Source: Rhizophagus irregularis (Eukaryota > Glomeromycota > Glomeromycetes > Glomerales > Glomeraceae). From it: a DNA stretch of 64,000 nt. Shown in pieces: positions 36,883-47,757 of this stretch. The DNA is taken from NCBI RefSeq assembly GCF_026210795.1, contig NC_089431.1, forward strand, positions 2,356,001 to 2,420,000, in the 5' to 3' direction. How positions within the stretch are numbered: position 1 is the stretch's first letter; each line of letters begins with the position of its first letter. The notes below the pieces were generated by a model. It was given only the letters and a program-made list of their open reading frames with translations. It searched no databases and had not been told where the DNA came from. A program made the position numbers and the translations under genes.

Positions 36883-39024
36883 TTATAATCCACCCATACT
36901 AACATATTTTAAATCAATAAAATCGTCAATACCATATTTGGAACCTATCAAAAAATAATGAGAGTTTATATATATAATATGATGATAATTAATATAGGAA
37001 AATTTCTTACCTTCACGTCCCAATCCTGATTCTTTAATCTATCATCAAGACAATAACAAAAGAATCAGTAAATTAAGTTTATAAGCATTTGAACAACATT
37101 AATAAAAATATCACTTACCCCACCAAATGGTGCTTCGCAATTGTGTATAATCCCAGTATTGACACCAACCATACCAACTTCTAAAGCATTAGCTACACGC
37201 CAACATCTTCCGATGTCTCTACTATAAAAATATCCCGCCAACCCATACGGACTATCATTTGCTAGTTTCATAACTTCATCTTCCGTTTCAAATTTATATA
37301 AAGCAGCTATTGGGCCAAATGTCTCCTCGGATGTAATAACCATTTCTTTAGTCATATTAGTGAGAACTGTAGGATAAAAAAAATTTCCTGTATGTTTTGT
37401 ACCCCCTATAAGTATTTCAGCACCTTTTGCTACAGCATCTTCAACATGTCTCGTCACCTTATTTACAGCTCTTTGATTAATCAAAGGACCATGAGTTGTT
37501 TTTGGATCGAATCCATTTCCTACTTGAAATCCACTAACTTTATCCGCTAATCTAGATGCAAATTCTGCATAAATTGATGATTGTACATAAATACGATTTG
37601 CAGCAATGCAAGCTTGACCCATTGCACGGAACTTGCATGCAATAGCACCTGAAAATAAAATAAATCATATTACTTTCCAACATTTTTGATAGAAATCCAT
37701 TTTTAAATTAGAAAATCAGACCTTCAACAGCTGAATCTATATCAGCGTCATCAAATATAATGAATGGCGCGTTTCCTCCTAATTCTAAAGAGATGTTCTT
37801 TAATGTACTAGAACTTTGTTCCATCAAAAGTTTACCCACTGCAGACTGTTAAAATGAAAATAAAATTTAACTCAATTAAAATAGATCTGTTTCACATTTA
37901 AAATAAAATTAAATACCGAGCCGGTGAAAGATATTTTCTTCACATCCAAATTAGTACAAAGTTCCAAACCAACTTCTTTAATATGCTTATCAGTTGTTAC
38001 CACATTAATAACTCCTTTTGGAAACCCTGATCTTACAGCCAATTCGGCTAAAGCTAAAGCTGAATATGGTGTTTCTGGTGCAGGTTTTATTACGACAGTA
38101 CATCCAGCCGCTAATGCTGCGCTTACTTTACGTGTAATCATGGCGCTTGGAAAATTCCAAGGAGTAATTAATCCAACAACTCCAATAGGTTGTTTTTCCA
38201 CTATGATTTTATGATTTTTAAAAGGTGATGGTATTACATCACCATAAACACGTCTAGACTCTTGTGCAAACCACTCAACAAAAGTGGCACCATATCTTAT
38301 TTCACCTAAGGATTCATTATATGATTTACCATTTTCAAGAGTAAGAATAGTGGCAAGATCGTTTTGATTTTCCAAAATTTGAGAGTGCAAAGCTAAAAGA
38401 AAATCATGTCGATTCTAAATAGAGAATATAAGAAGTTTTTTTTGTTTCCCTTACTTAAATCCTATTCAGCTGAATAAAAACATATTTCGAATTATAATAA
38501 GATAGGCAGATACCTTTGCAGTTAAATTTGCCCATTCTTTAAAAGCACTTTTAGCCGCCTTTATAGCTTCCCTGATATCTTCAACATTCATCTCAGGAAC
38601 CTTTCCAATTTCATTTTCAGTTGCAGGGTCTGATTAAATAACAATTGGATTGGTCTTAATGTGAATTTCCTATCAAAGCAATTATTTTTACTTATAACTT
38701 TATCTTACCTATTACTGAATATGTTTCTCCCGATTTTGCGTTTACCCATTCATTATTTATAAAAGCACTTTTACAAAACAATGAAGGGTCTTTAAACTAA
38801 ATATTTTTCGATGGTTTAATGTAAAAAATTTATTTTTTTAAAAAAATTTATTTCATTTTGCTTTTTTTACAAAAAAGAATTAATAAATAGACGACTATAA
38901 TACCAAATTATGTTAAAAAACGAACCTTCGGTGATTTAATTTCTGTAGCGAAGTTACGACTCATTTTTAGAGAGGTGAAAGTATGCGTTCGAAATATCTT
39001 CGAGCTATGTTTCAATAAAGTCAT
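36883..39024 (-). CDS. Succinate-semialdehyde dehydrogenase, probably mitochondrial
   Basis: Eight exons (39024-38926, 38796-38709, 38629-38514, 38414-37917, 37845-37722, 37648-37119, 37038-37011, 36944-36883) give 514 residues. Class I aldehyde dehydrogenase landmarks are all present: [65 protein letters not shown] with the general base Glu288, GQACIAANR with catalytic Cys322, and [14 protein letters not shown] near the end. The pattern fits SSADH (GabD type), the last step of the GABA shunt giving succinate. The first 30 residues are basic and hydroxylated ([19 protein letters not shown]), as in a mitochondrial presequence. The ORF opens further upstream, but the ATG at 39024 gives the sensible presequence. 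Convergent with RTCA, 62 bp apart. Confidence 0.92.
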
Positions 39025-39135
39025 GATTGTGAGAAAAAAAAGGACCAAAGGATTATAACTAAATAAAAAATTTATCGTCCAATAATATTTGATAATATAA
39101 AAGATAAGAGATGTTGTAAATATGATTTCATCGTT

Positions 39136-39141
39136 CACGTG
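39136..39141 (-). promoter_or_regulatory. CACGTG box upstream of SSADH
   Basis: A TTCACGTGA context, 112 bp before the start codon on the minus strand. CACGTG is the usual site of bHLH factors such as fungal Cbf1. Binding here is not shown. Confidence 0.45.
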
Positions 39142-40687
39142 ATTTATTTAGCATTGAAATAACGGATTTCTACGTAATTCCAAGTTATTTCAATCTGACC
39201 AAATATTAGAACATCTGTTGTTTCATACTAGCCAATTTTTTTTTTAAATTAAATAAAAATAGAAATCTTTGATTAAATTATTTGTGAACAAAAACTATTT
39301 TTGTTTATTTACTTTATAATTATTCTTTTCTCCGAATTTAAATTATGTTGTTTGTTTATTAAACATTGTTACGCAATGATGATACAAATTTATAAATAAT
39401 TAAACATCAAATCCTTGTTTAATTAACGACTTTATTATTTTCTTATTGTTGCTTTTTTTCGCGGAAAATGTTTTTTATAAGTATTCTTAAAATATGCAAT
39501 TAATTTATGATATACGGTAGGACAAAACGGAAAGATTCTTATAAAATAACAAGAAATGAAAATCATGGTTTCACGACAGTGGGGTATATCATGATACTGC
39601 AGAAAAAATTTTCGAAAAAGTGAAACCGGGTGATAAACCTGAAATTAAAATTTTTTATTATTCATTGTTTGGGAAATTTATTAGAACTATTCCATTGTTT
39701 TTCCATGAGGATTTTTTGTTTTCCTAAACTGAAAAAAAATAAAATATTTACAACAAACCACAAATACAAGTAAACGACAAATCACATAATAAACATGTTG
39801 GTAAATTTTTCTTAGAACGGAAATTTTTTCTTCCAATTAAGAGAAAAAAACTGCCATGTCTTGGATTTTTAAAACCAAGATGTAATTAATAAGAGAAACA
39901 TCTCAATTTGAGATTGCATGATTTGCACTTGATAAAATTTATTAAATTTATGCTTATAACTGAGAGTCCAATTATATTAAATTAAAAATTTAAAATATAC
40001 ATAAAAAAAAATAAAATAAAATTGTAAAAATTCCAATTAGTTCAAAAGTAACACGAAAAAAATTGTTTTTAATTCTTGTGAAACATTTTGATCCCCATTT
40101 TCGATGAATAGACCTGTGTTGCTGCGTATAGAACGCGTGAACGCCCCCTTTTTCATAATAAATTTTGATCCCTAGAAGTTATACCTAAAAATTTTTACCT
40201 AATATAGCCTGGTTACTGAATAACATATCCATACATTTCGATACATTCGATAGGCTTCAGCCCAGCCCATCTTGTTTGTATTTTTTCCCATACATGTGTT
40301 CACAAAGTTCCATAAGAATTTTTTTAAAAACCCCAATATTTTTGGAACTTTCTCGTTAACGCTGTGTGTTGTGTTTTCTTAAATTTCCGAATCTCAAACA
40401 CAAAGGCACAGTTCCTGTGTGCTTGAGCAGCTTCTTTCACTCCACACATCTTTTCTGCTTCTTATTACTACTAAATTGTAGTCTAAAATTTAATTTAACT
40501 TCTCATTTCAAAGAAAACCCCAATCTTTTCTTAGTCTTGAATTTCATTCATTATTCTCTTTCGCCATCCCTTTGACTGAAAGCTCGATAGACCACACGAG
40601 CTCTCAAAGATTTTCATTTGAAAGACCAATATCCGCCTTCTTTGCGGTTTTCCCTCGCAAATCGTTACATTATTCACATCAGGAACT
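39142..40687. other. Divergent intergenic region, SSADH to CK1
   Basis: It serves as upstream region for both genes. From about 40370 to 40680 the sequence becomes CT-rich on the + strand (TTTCTT and TCTCTTTCGCCATCCC), as in a long 5' leader of the kinase gene. A possible gene remnant at 39557-39727 is listed apart. Confidence 0.45.
39557..39727 (+). pseudogene. Possible orphan coding remnant
   Basis: An open stretch of about 55 codons without ATG has unusually protein-like composition for this region (DTAEKIFEKVKPGDKPEIKI, then FGKFIRTIPLFFHEDFLFS and a stop). No splice-linked partner was found and no family is recognised. It may be the last exon of a lost gene or chance. Confidence 0.25.
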
Positions 40688-43600
40688 ATGGGTAAAGTAA
40701 CCGTTGGTGGACATTGGTTAGTCGAAGAAAAAATCGGCGAGGGATCCTTCGGCGAGGTCTTTCGAGGTAAATATCTATTTATCATTACTATTGCTCATGT
40801 AAGCAATTGAAGAGTTCGAGAAAACGAAAAATGTACATATATAAGCTTAAAGAGTTCAGCTTATCATGATACAACTTTTTAGTTTTTTTTTTTTTACTTC
40901 TATTATTATATTAATCGATTAAAAGTAAAGATACTAATATTCTGTTTTCTGTTTTATGATTTTAGCCGTTCACGTAAAAACAAAAGAACAATGCGCTATT
41001 AAACGAGAGCTTATAACCGAGGAGCATCCACAATTACCACAGGAAGCCGAATTTTTAAAGATGTTAGAAGGCCCAAGTAAGTTTTTAAGTTAAAACCTTT
41101 TTTTTTTTATTTACCACATTTTTAACTTAAAAATCGTTATTAATATTTAATAATTAAAAGATTTTATTCCGAAAGTCCATTGGTTTGGACAAGAAAAATT
41201 ATATAACGCGCTCGTCATGGATTTACTTGGCCCAAACATGAGATTGATACGTCAAGCATATGATAAGTTACCAGTCTCCTTTGTGAGTGATATCGCCATT
41301 CAAATGGTAAGTTAATAATTATATAAATCATGAAAACTAAATTATTAAATTTAGAATATGTGCTAAAAAATCAATTACGTTTTCGACATACTTAGGTGAC
41401 TATATTAGAGCACGTACATAAAAAAGGAATTGTATACCGGGATGTAAAGCCAGATAATTTTCTTCTCGAGCGAGATTTTGGAATCTCGATTAAGGAACTT
41501 GAGAAATGGGATTCCGAAAATTCGCCTAAACCATTAGAAGACTATCGTCCTCTTCTTGGTAGAACACATAAGATAAGCCTTGTTGATTTTGGTAAGTTTA
41601 AGATCAATTAATTATTATTATTATTTAAATTAAATTAATTATTAACTAGTTTTACTCAAATATTAAATTAGGCTTATCTACGTTCTACATTGACAAAAGG
41701 ACGAAAAGACATGTACCAAGAAAGCAACCTCCAACAAAGTACAAAACAGGGACTGCTCGTTATGCCGCAATTGGAGTTCATCATGGATTACGTAAGTGTC
41801 AATGATCTTTTTAACGTTTCGTGTGGAATTAAACATCTAAATTACCTTATTTATTACTAGCACATGCACGTCGTGACGATTTGGAGTCTCTTGGATATGT
41901 TATTTTAGAAATGCTTCGTGGAACACTCCCATGGGCTGGCGTAACAGCTCGCAATGCGATAGAAGGCTGGGCCAAGATGTTGAAAATGAAGTCGAACATA
42001 CCATTGGAAGATTTATTTGAAGGGGTTCCTCGAGGATTCATGGATTATCTTCAATACGCGCGAGGTCTAGATTTTGAACAGGAACCAGATTATAATTATG
42101 CGCGTAATTTGTTAATGTCGTACGTAATGAGGACATGAATATTTTTTTTCTTTTTTTTTATTTTAAAATAAAGTCATTCTTTTGATATTTAACTTAATTT
42201 TTTAATTAAATTACAGTGCAGCATGTAATGACGGGTACGATTCTGAACTAGTATATGCCGATGGGATCGAAGATTGTTTTTCATCTCGCCCGATGTCTCC
42301 ATCTCCATCGACTCCAGCAAACGAATTATGCTTTTGGAATGATGCTGATAATGCTTTCCGAGATTTTGATGGCGGATACCATTCAGATGAATGGATAAAT
42401 CATAATGATGATAATGCTGTAATGGCTGAGGTTTCTGCGTGGGACGGGAATGTAAAGGTTCCTTGGTTGGAAGAAAATTTTCCAACGAGAAATTGGCATC
42501 ACCGTTGTGTTGAGGAACAGCGTACTCGGTCTCTAAATACTCGCGAATTGCGAGATTTACAAAGTAGGCGACCATCTGTTCCTTCTCCATTATCGATATC
42601 CATTCCACCAAGGCCTAATTCGGCAATGAATACTTCTCGTGGGGTAGCATCGCCGAATAATAAGTTCGATTCACCATATTATCCAGGTGTTAATGAAAAT
42701 ATACCTTTAGCACCAAGACGAAGCATTCCCAATATCCGCAACACAAACTCCTTAGCGACAAGGTTTCTCAAGCGAAGCGTACCCAATCTTCGAGACCAAG
42801 CTCGTCATAACATCGTTCCTCAATCGTCGAAGAGAATCATGCCACATATGCAAGATAAAAAGGGTAATAACAGCTCTCGTTGTTATTCATTTAAAGATAA
42901 TTTACCTTACTCATCTAGTCAACCCACGACTCCTCGAGAAGAAATTAATAATCCGATGTTGACTCAAAATGTTAAATATTCCCCTCAAGACGCCCGTTTC
43001 TCTCTTAAAGATTCTCGATATTCACCCCAAGATGCTAGATTCAGTCGTGAAAATTTCCGAGGTCGTGAACGTGCTAGCACATTTAGCCAATTCGGTAACA
43101 TCTCCAGACATCCCCCATTACCTTCTTCTCCTTCTACACCATCTCGTCAAGGTAGCAAGTCATATAAAGATTGGGATCGATCACATACATTCACTAACGG
43201 ACATGATTCACCGGTTAGTCCTGGTATACAAAATAATTCACCAAATAGTCCTTATTCTTCTACCAATAATTGGTTATATAAGCGAGATAGGTCACATACC
43301 TTTGCTAATGGTGGCAGACCTAAGGACAATAATTATGGTGGGAAAAATCGTCCAGCACCACTTGGACAGTTGCCTTCTCGAAATTACGTGAATTGTCAAC
43401 CGCAAAATAATTTACAACAAAATTCAGGATATAACAGAAATGGAACAAACAATGTTCAAAAAATTCGACAAAATAATCAAGAAGAGAATTATCCTCCACG
43501 TTCAGTCTCTACAACTCCAACTTGTGGTCATAGACGTTCAAATTCTCAAGAAAAGGTTGATCTAAAAAAACAAATTTACGAGTCTTCAAAAGCTAATGAT

Positions 43601-44110
43601 GAACAGACGGTGACCTCTCCGTCCGTAGCTAAAGCATCCCATCCTCCTTTTTTTGATCAAAAAATCATCAATGATAAGAATCAAAATAGTATGAATAAGG
43701 AGATGTCAAACAATTCCCAAAATGAAAATGGAAACTCAAAAGATGCGAATACTTCAAATGACGGATCTGCAAATAAACAGGCGAACCAGCAACACAATCA
43801 TGTAACTTTTGCGAATGTCGAAGATAATTATTCTTATTATCCTGATAGACCCTCAAATTGTTATCGCAGACAGAGTTTTTCAGCTGTTAATGTTGAAGAA
43901 AAACCGTTTAGGACAAGGAGTCTGACGCTACAAGATTTAAGACAAGATAAGGATCATACAACTGTTAGCGGGAAAAGTCCACGATCAGTTTTGAAGAACA
44001 ATAATCAAAGCGTTACTAACGTAACTCCTAAAGATAACTTTCACTTTCAAGATACTGAAAAAAAGAAAAAGAAGAAGAAGTGGGGGTATTACTACAAAAA
44101 TTACAACTAA
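40688..44110 (+). CDS. Casein kinase 1 family protein kinase, Yck/CK1-gamma-like, long disordered tail
   Basis: Seven exons (40688-40766, 40966-41076, 41161-41306, 41396-41591, 41672-41791, 41861-42119, 42217-44110) give 934 residues. The kinase domain, about residues 8-310, has GEGSFGEVF, AIKRE, VYRDVKPDNFLL and VDFG. The YRD form and WFGQE are seen in the Yck/CK1-gamma branch. In place of the CK1 SIN block it has GTARYAAIGVHHG, and about 25 extra residues sit between DNFLL and VDFG. The remaining 600-odd residues are Asn/Ser/Pro-rich with internal repeats (YSPQDARFS twice; DRSHTFTNG and DRSHTFANG) and end in a Lys run and an aromatic tail (WGYYYKNYN). No C-terminal Cys pair for palmitoylation is present, unlike Yck1/2. 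CK1 kinases act in trafficking, signalling and cell shape; the target here is unknown. Confidence 0.92.
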
Positions 44111-45139
44111 TTGGGGCGCAGGTGTCGTCCTTTTGCGATTCGAACAAAACTATATATACCTGTTTTATACACTAATTTTATGTTTTTCATACAAAAATTG
44201 TAAAGGAACTTTTTTTTCAATCGCAAAGGCGAGATTTCTCTCTTTGCGATATATTTTTATTCACTTAAAATAGTTTTTAAATATATTTGTACAAAAGCTT
44301 GGATACAAGGTAGCCGGGAGAATTTTTCTTATAAATACTATATATTTTTTAAATATATAACTTTTTATATATACATATTTATCAGGGTTTTAAATGATCA
44401 AAACGAAGGGAATCAACAGAGGAAGCATTTTTTTTTCCTTTGTAATATATACCGCAAAAACTTTAATATTTTTTTCTTTATTATACTTTTAAGCAGGACT
44501 TTTTTGTAACCTTTTAAGCAGTGCTTTTTTTCTTGTACTTTTTTTTTCTTTTTTTTTTTAATTCTTATATTACTTCCTCTTGTTTTTAATTTTCCTTCAA
44601 AAAAATTTTTTGTTTGTATCATAGACTTTTCCCCTTTTTATTATAAATTTTTCGTTTTTTTTTCTCATGTTTTATAAATTCCCCAATCATCAATAATATT
44701 TTCATTATTTGAACAAAAATCATTTAAATTTGTTCTTTTTTTCTTTCATTGGATTTATAAAAAAATTAGTAAGATTAAATTTTGTACCAATGAATGAAAT
44801 CAAAGTAATTATTTTTTAATTTTTCATAATTTTTTTTTATTCTTATTTATTTATTTGTCTGTAATTTTTATATAGTTTTTTTTGTACTTTTAATAAACTG
44901 GCTTTAGAGTTAGTTTATAAAAAGAAAAAAAATATACTCAAAAAATATAATTCATAAAATATTATTAATTTTAAAAATGTATAAAGATATACACTGACAC
45001 GTGGATTGAAATCTTAGCCACGTGAAATTATTACTATTTTTAACAAAACGCGTTTAGCGTTCGTTCAGTCGTTCGCAAACTTTTGTAGGAAATTTCTCTG
45101 TGAAAAAAATAAAAATAAACTTGTATTATTACGGCGAAA
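44111..45139. other. 3' flank of CK1 and promoter of the pol X-like gene
   Basis: T-rich sequence to about 44950, then a promoter-like part with two CACGTG boxes. No gene seen. Confidence 0.5.
44998..45024 (+). promoter_or_regulatory. Paired CACGTG boxes upstream of the pol X-like gene
   Basis: CACGTG at 44998-45003 and 45019-45024, 21 bp apart (two helical turns), lie 142 and 121 bp before the ATG at 45140. The spacing favours two factors bound on one DNA face; this is inference. Confidence 0.5.
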
Positions 45140-46983
45140 ATGTTATCAACAATTCGACCATTAACGAGACAAAAAACACACGTACATTATCAACATTATT
45201 ATTTGAATAATTCAATATTAACAGTAGGAACATTAATACAACAGGCTACGCGTTTCAATGTATATTTTCCAGGAAGGGAAATTTCTTATTTGTTCCCAAA
45301 TTCCAAAATAAGAAAAAATGAAGATTATGCGCCGTCATCTATTACTGGTACTACTATTGATAATAAAAATGGTCCAGTTAATAATGAAATAAAATTCGAG
45401 ACTAAGGTATCTCAAAACAAGGACGATAAAAATATAACCGCTAAATCTGGACCGAATGATTTAAATAAAAGTATCACTGACGTATTAAGAGGTGATCATA
45501 TCAACACACAATATTTTCTTATAATAAATACGATTTACAAAAAGGAATAACCAATAATCTTTATTTCAGAACTTGCTAAGCAAGAAAGAGCGGCTGGTGA
45601 TAATTTTAGGGAACGTGCATATTATGCTGCAATAAAGTCTATTGAAGCATACCCAAAGAAAATAGAATCAGGAAAAGAAGCTCGTGAACTTAAATTTATT
45701 GGACCAAGTATTGAAATGAAAATCGATGAAATATTGAAAACGGTGAGTAGAAAATATAGACAATATATTTTGTTTTACGCGTTTCAACTATTTAATTAAA
45801 TGATTCATTTCATTCAGGGTACATGCTCTCATGTAACAGGATATCCTGATAGTGCTGAAAGACAACTATTTAATGAGTTGAACAAAGTACCGCGAATTGG
45901 GTATAAACAACTTAAAAAAAGTAATCGATTAAAATTTTTATGTCAAAATCTATAATATCATATTAATAATTTTATATTATAAGAAGGATCAGAGCGTTAA
46001 AATATTTGAGCAAAGGTTACAAGACTTTGGAAGAAATTAGCAATTGTTCAAACTTACAACCCGATCAAAAATATATTATCAAGCATATAAATGAATTAGG
46101 TGAGACAATTCCAAGATGGGAGATGAACTTATTGCTGGTAATATATGTGTAGACGACTTTTAACTTAGAAAGAAAAATGATCCTAAATTTTTTTTTTTTT
46201 GTAGGAATATATTATGAAACAATTGGATAATCGGGATAATCGATATCTTATTGAAGCATGCGGAAGTTTGTATGTTTAATTATAACAAAAGTGTTTACTA
46301 TATCTGGTCTTTTTCTATAAATAATTTCAATGTATATTTTACGATTAGTCGACGCGGAGCAAAATATTCTGAATCATTGAATATTGTAATTTCACATCCT
46401 GAATTCAAAGAAGATACCACTGAAAGTATTAATGATTTTTTGGAGAAGTTTATTAATGATTTAAAGATCCAAGGATTCTGTACTGAATATTTTCCAAAAG
46501 GATCTTCTAAATACCTTGTAAGGATCTTTAAAATAAAACTATATTCTTTTTTTTTTGGAGGTTAAAAAAAGCGATGAATTATTATATATTTCCTTAGACG
46601 ATTTGTCGAATTCCTCAAACAAATAAAAAAGCAAAACCATATTTACGTCGTAAAATTGAATTAAGGTAAGAATTAATATAAAGAAAAAAAATTTTAATTT
46701 ATATAATATATAAATATTGTTCTCTCTTAATTTCAGAGCTGTACCGTATAAGAATTATTGGCTTACAGTTTTAGCAAAAACAGGAGATGAAGTATTTTAT
46801 AAAAAATTACAAAGAAAATCACTTGAAAATGGTTTTCGATTAAGTGAAACTATATTAGCACCAATAGATCCAAATAGTGGTATGGTTGGAGAACCGTTAA
46901 TAGTTAATAGTGAAAATGATATTTTTAAAAATTTGAATATAAAATATTTAGCACCAGAGTCTCGAGCTTGGAAAGGTTCATAA
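45140..46983 (+). CDS. DNA polymerase X (pol beta-like) protein lacking the catalytic aspartates
   Basis: Eight exons (45140-45491, 45570-45742, 45818-45900, 45984-46137, 46205-46269, 46349-46517, 46598-46665, 46737-46983) give 436 residues. A basic presequence-like N-terminus and low-complexity linker (1-117) precede the pol beta 8-kDa domain (118-200; FRERAYYAAIKSIEAYPKKI and IGPSIEMKIDEIL, where Lys168 aligns with the lyase Lys72). The helix-hairpin-helix, palm and thumb follow (GSFRRGAKYSESLNIVISHP; YKNYWLTVLAKTGDEVFYKK; SLENGFRLSE). Pol beta has GDMDVLL where this reads ESLNIVI, and RIDIRL where this reads KIELRA. So Asp190, Asp192 and Asp256 become Ser285, Asn287 and Glu353. Family members fill gaps in base-excision repair. 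This one should not polymerise, but may keep dRP-lyase or DNA-binding activity. One splice acceptor (45984) could shift by three bases. Confidence 0.9.
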
Positions 46984-47077
46984 CAAATAAACATTAGATC
47001 TAGTTGTTATTGATTAAAGAAATGAATAGGGAAAAAAACCAACCTAAAAATATTAATTTTTACTACAACAATTATTA

Positions 47078-47431
47078 TTAATCAACTTCTAAATTATTTT
47101 TTCTTAAATAATTTATTTTATTTTCTAACTCATTTACTTTATTTTCCATCTCTTCTCGGAGTTCGATAAAAGCTAATTTATACCACATAACTTGTAAACT
47201 GATATAAGTTATCGAACCGATTAAAAAACAATTAACTAACGGAGGCCCATATACATTCCAAACTGTTATATTTTCGTCAATACGTGATTGTGAAAATGAA
47301 GTGTTTGTAGACGTAGTCGAAGTTGATTTTTGTCGAAGACGAAGAAAAACTTGAGTACAAGTTGTAGATGAGGGAAATTGGATTTTACGAGATAATGATT
47401 TTGAATTGATTATTATTCTTAGGGAATTCAT
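47078..47431 (-). CDS. Small single-TM protein, probably mitochondrial, unknown function
   Basis: A single-exon frame of 117 residues. The N-terminus (SLRIIINSKSLSRKIQFPSS to about residue 40) is rich in Arg, Ser and Thr and free of acidic residues, as in mitochondrial presequences. VYGPPLVNCFLIGSITYISL (about 60-79) begins a membrane segment. The last 35 residues (ELREEMENKVNELENKINYL) form an evident heptad coiled coil. This layout is common among small inner-membrane assembly factors, but I recognise no family. It is convergent with the pol X-like gene, 94 bp apart. Single-exon status and a CACGTG box 54 bp upstream support a real gene. Confidence 0.7.
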   Translation of the reverse strand: MNSLRIIINSKSLSRKIQFPSSTTCTQVFLRLRQKSTSTTSTNTSFSQSRIDENITVWNVYGPPLVNCFLIGSITYISLQVMWYKLAFIELREEMENKVNELENKINYLRKNNLEVD

Positions 47432-47484
47432 TGTTGTTTTTTTTTGGATATCATACTGATAGCCTTAAATCCTTAACCGTTGAT

Positions 47485-47490
47485 CACGTG
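47485..47490 (-). promoter_or_regulatory. CACGTG box upstream of the small mitochondrial-like gene
   Basis: TGATCACGTGAC context, 54 bp before the start codon at 47431. Confidence 0.45.
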
Positions 47491-47757
47491 ACTTTATGAT
47501 TTTCTATGTGTCTAGCAAAATATTTAATAAAAAATATCCTCCCCTAGTCCCTGCTTGAGGACTCCATAATAACTCTCCGACTGTAGTGTAGTCACATTTG
47601 TCAATAGGAGAATTAACTTCTCTATATATGAAATCTATCATGTTACAATTCTTAGGATATATTAAAAATGTACTGATTATGGCACACAGATTAAATGCAT
47701 GTTTAAAACTCCTAAATCTGTAAATATAAAAATTTTATTAGAGATACATTTCAGATG
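47491..47757. other. Short intergenic region
   Basis: Upstream sequence of the small protein gene and the 3' flank of LYC1. No further feature. Confidence 0.45.

Noticed and set aside
37924-38214. 96-codon + strand ORF
   Set aside because: Antisense shadow of the SSADH fourth exon.
42189-42611. 140-codon minus-strand ORF
   Set aside because: It is antisense to the CK1 gene's last intron and last exon and has no protein-like pattern.
42969-43391. 140-codon + strand ORF
   Set aside because: Alternate frame of the CK1 tail exon.
44413-44622. 69-codon Lys-rich minus-strand ORF
   Set aside because: Translation of poly-T/A runs in the 3' flank of the CK1 gene.
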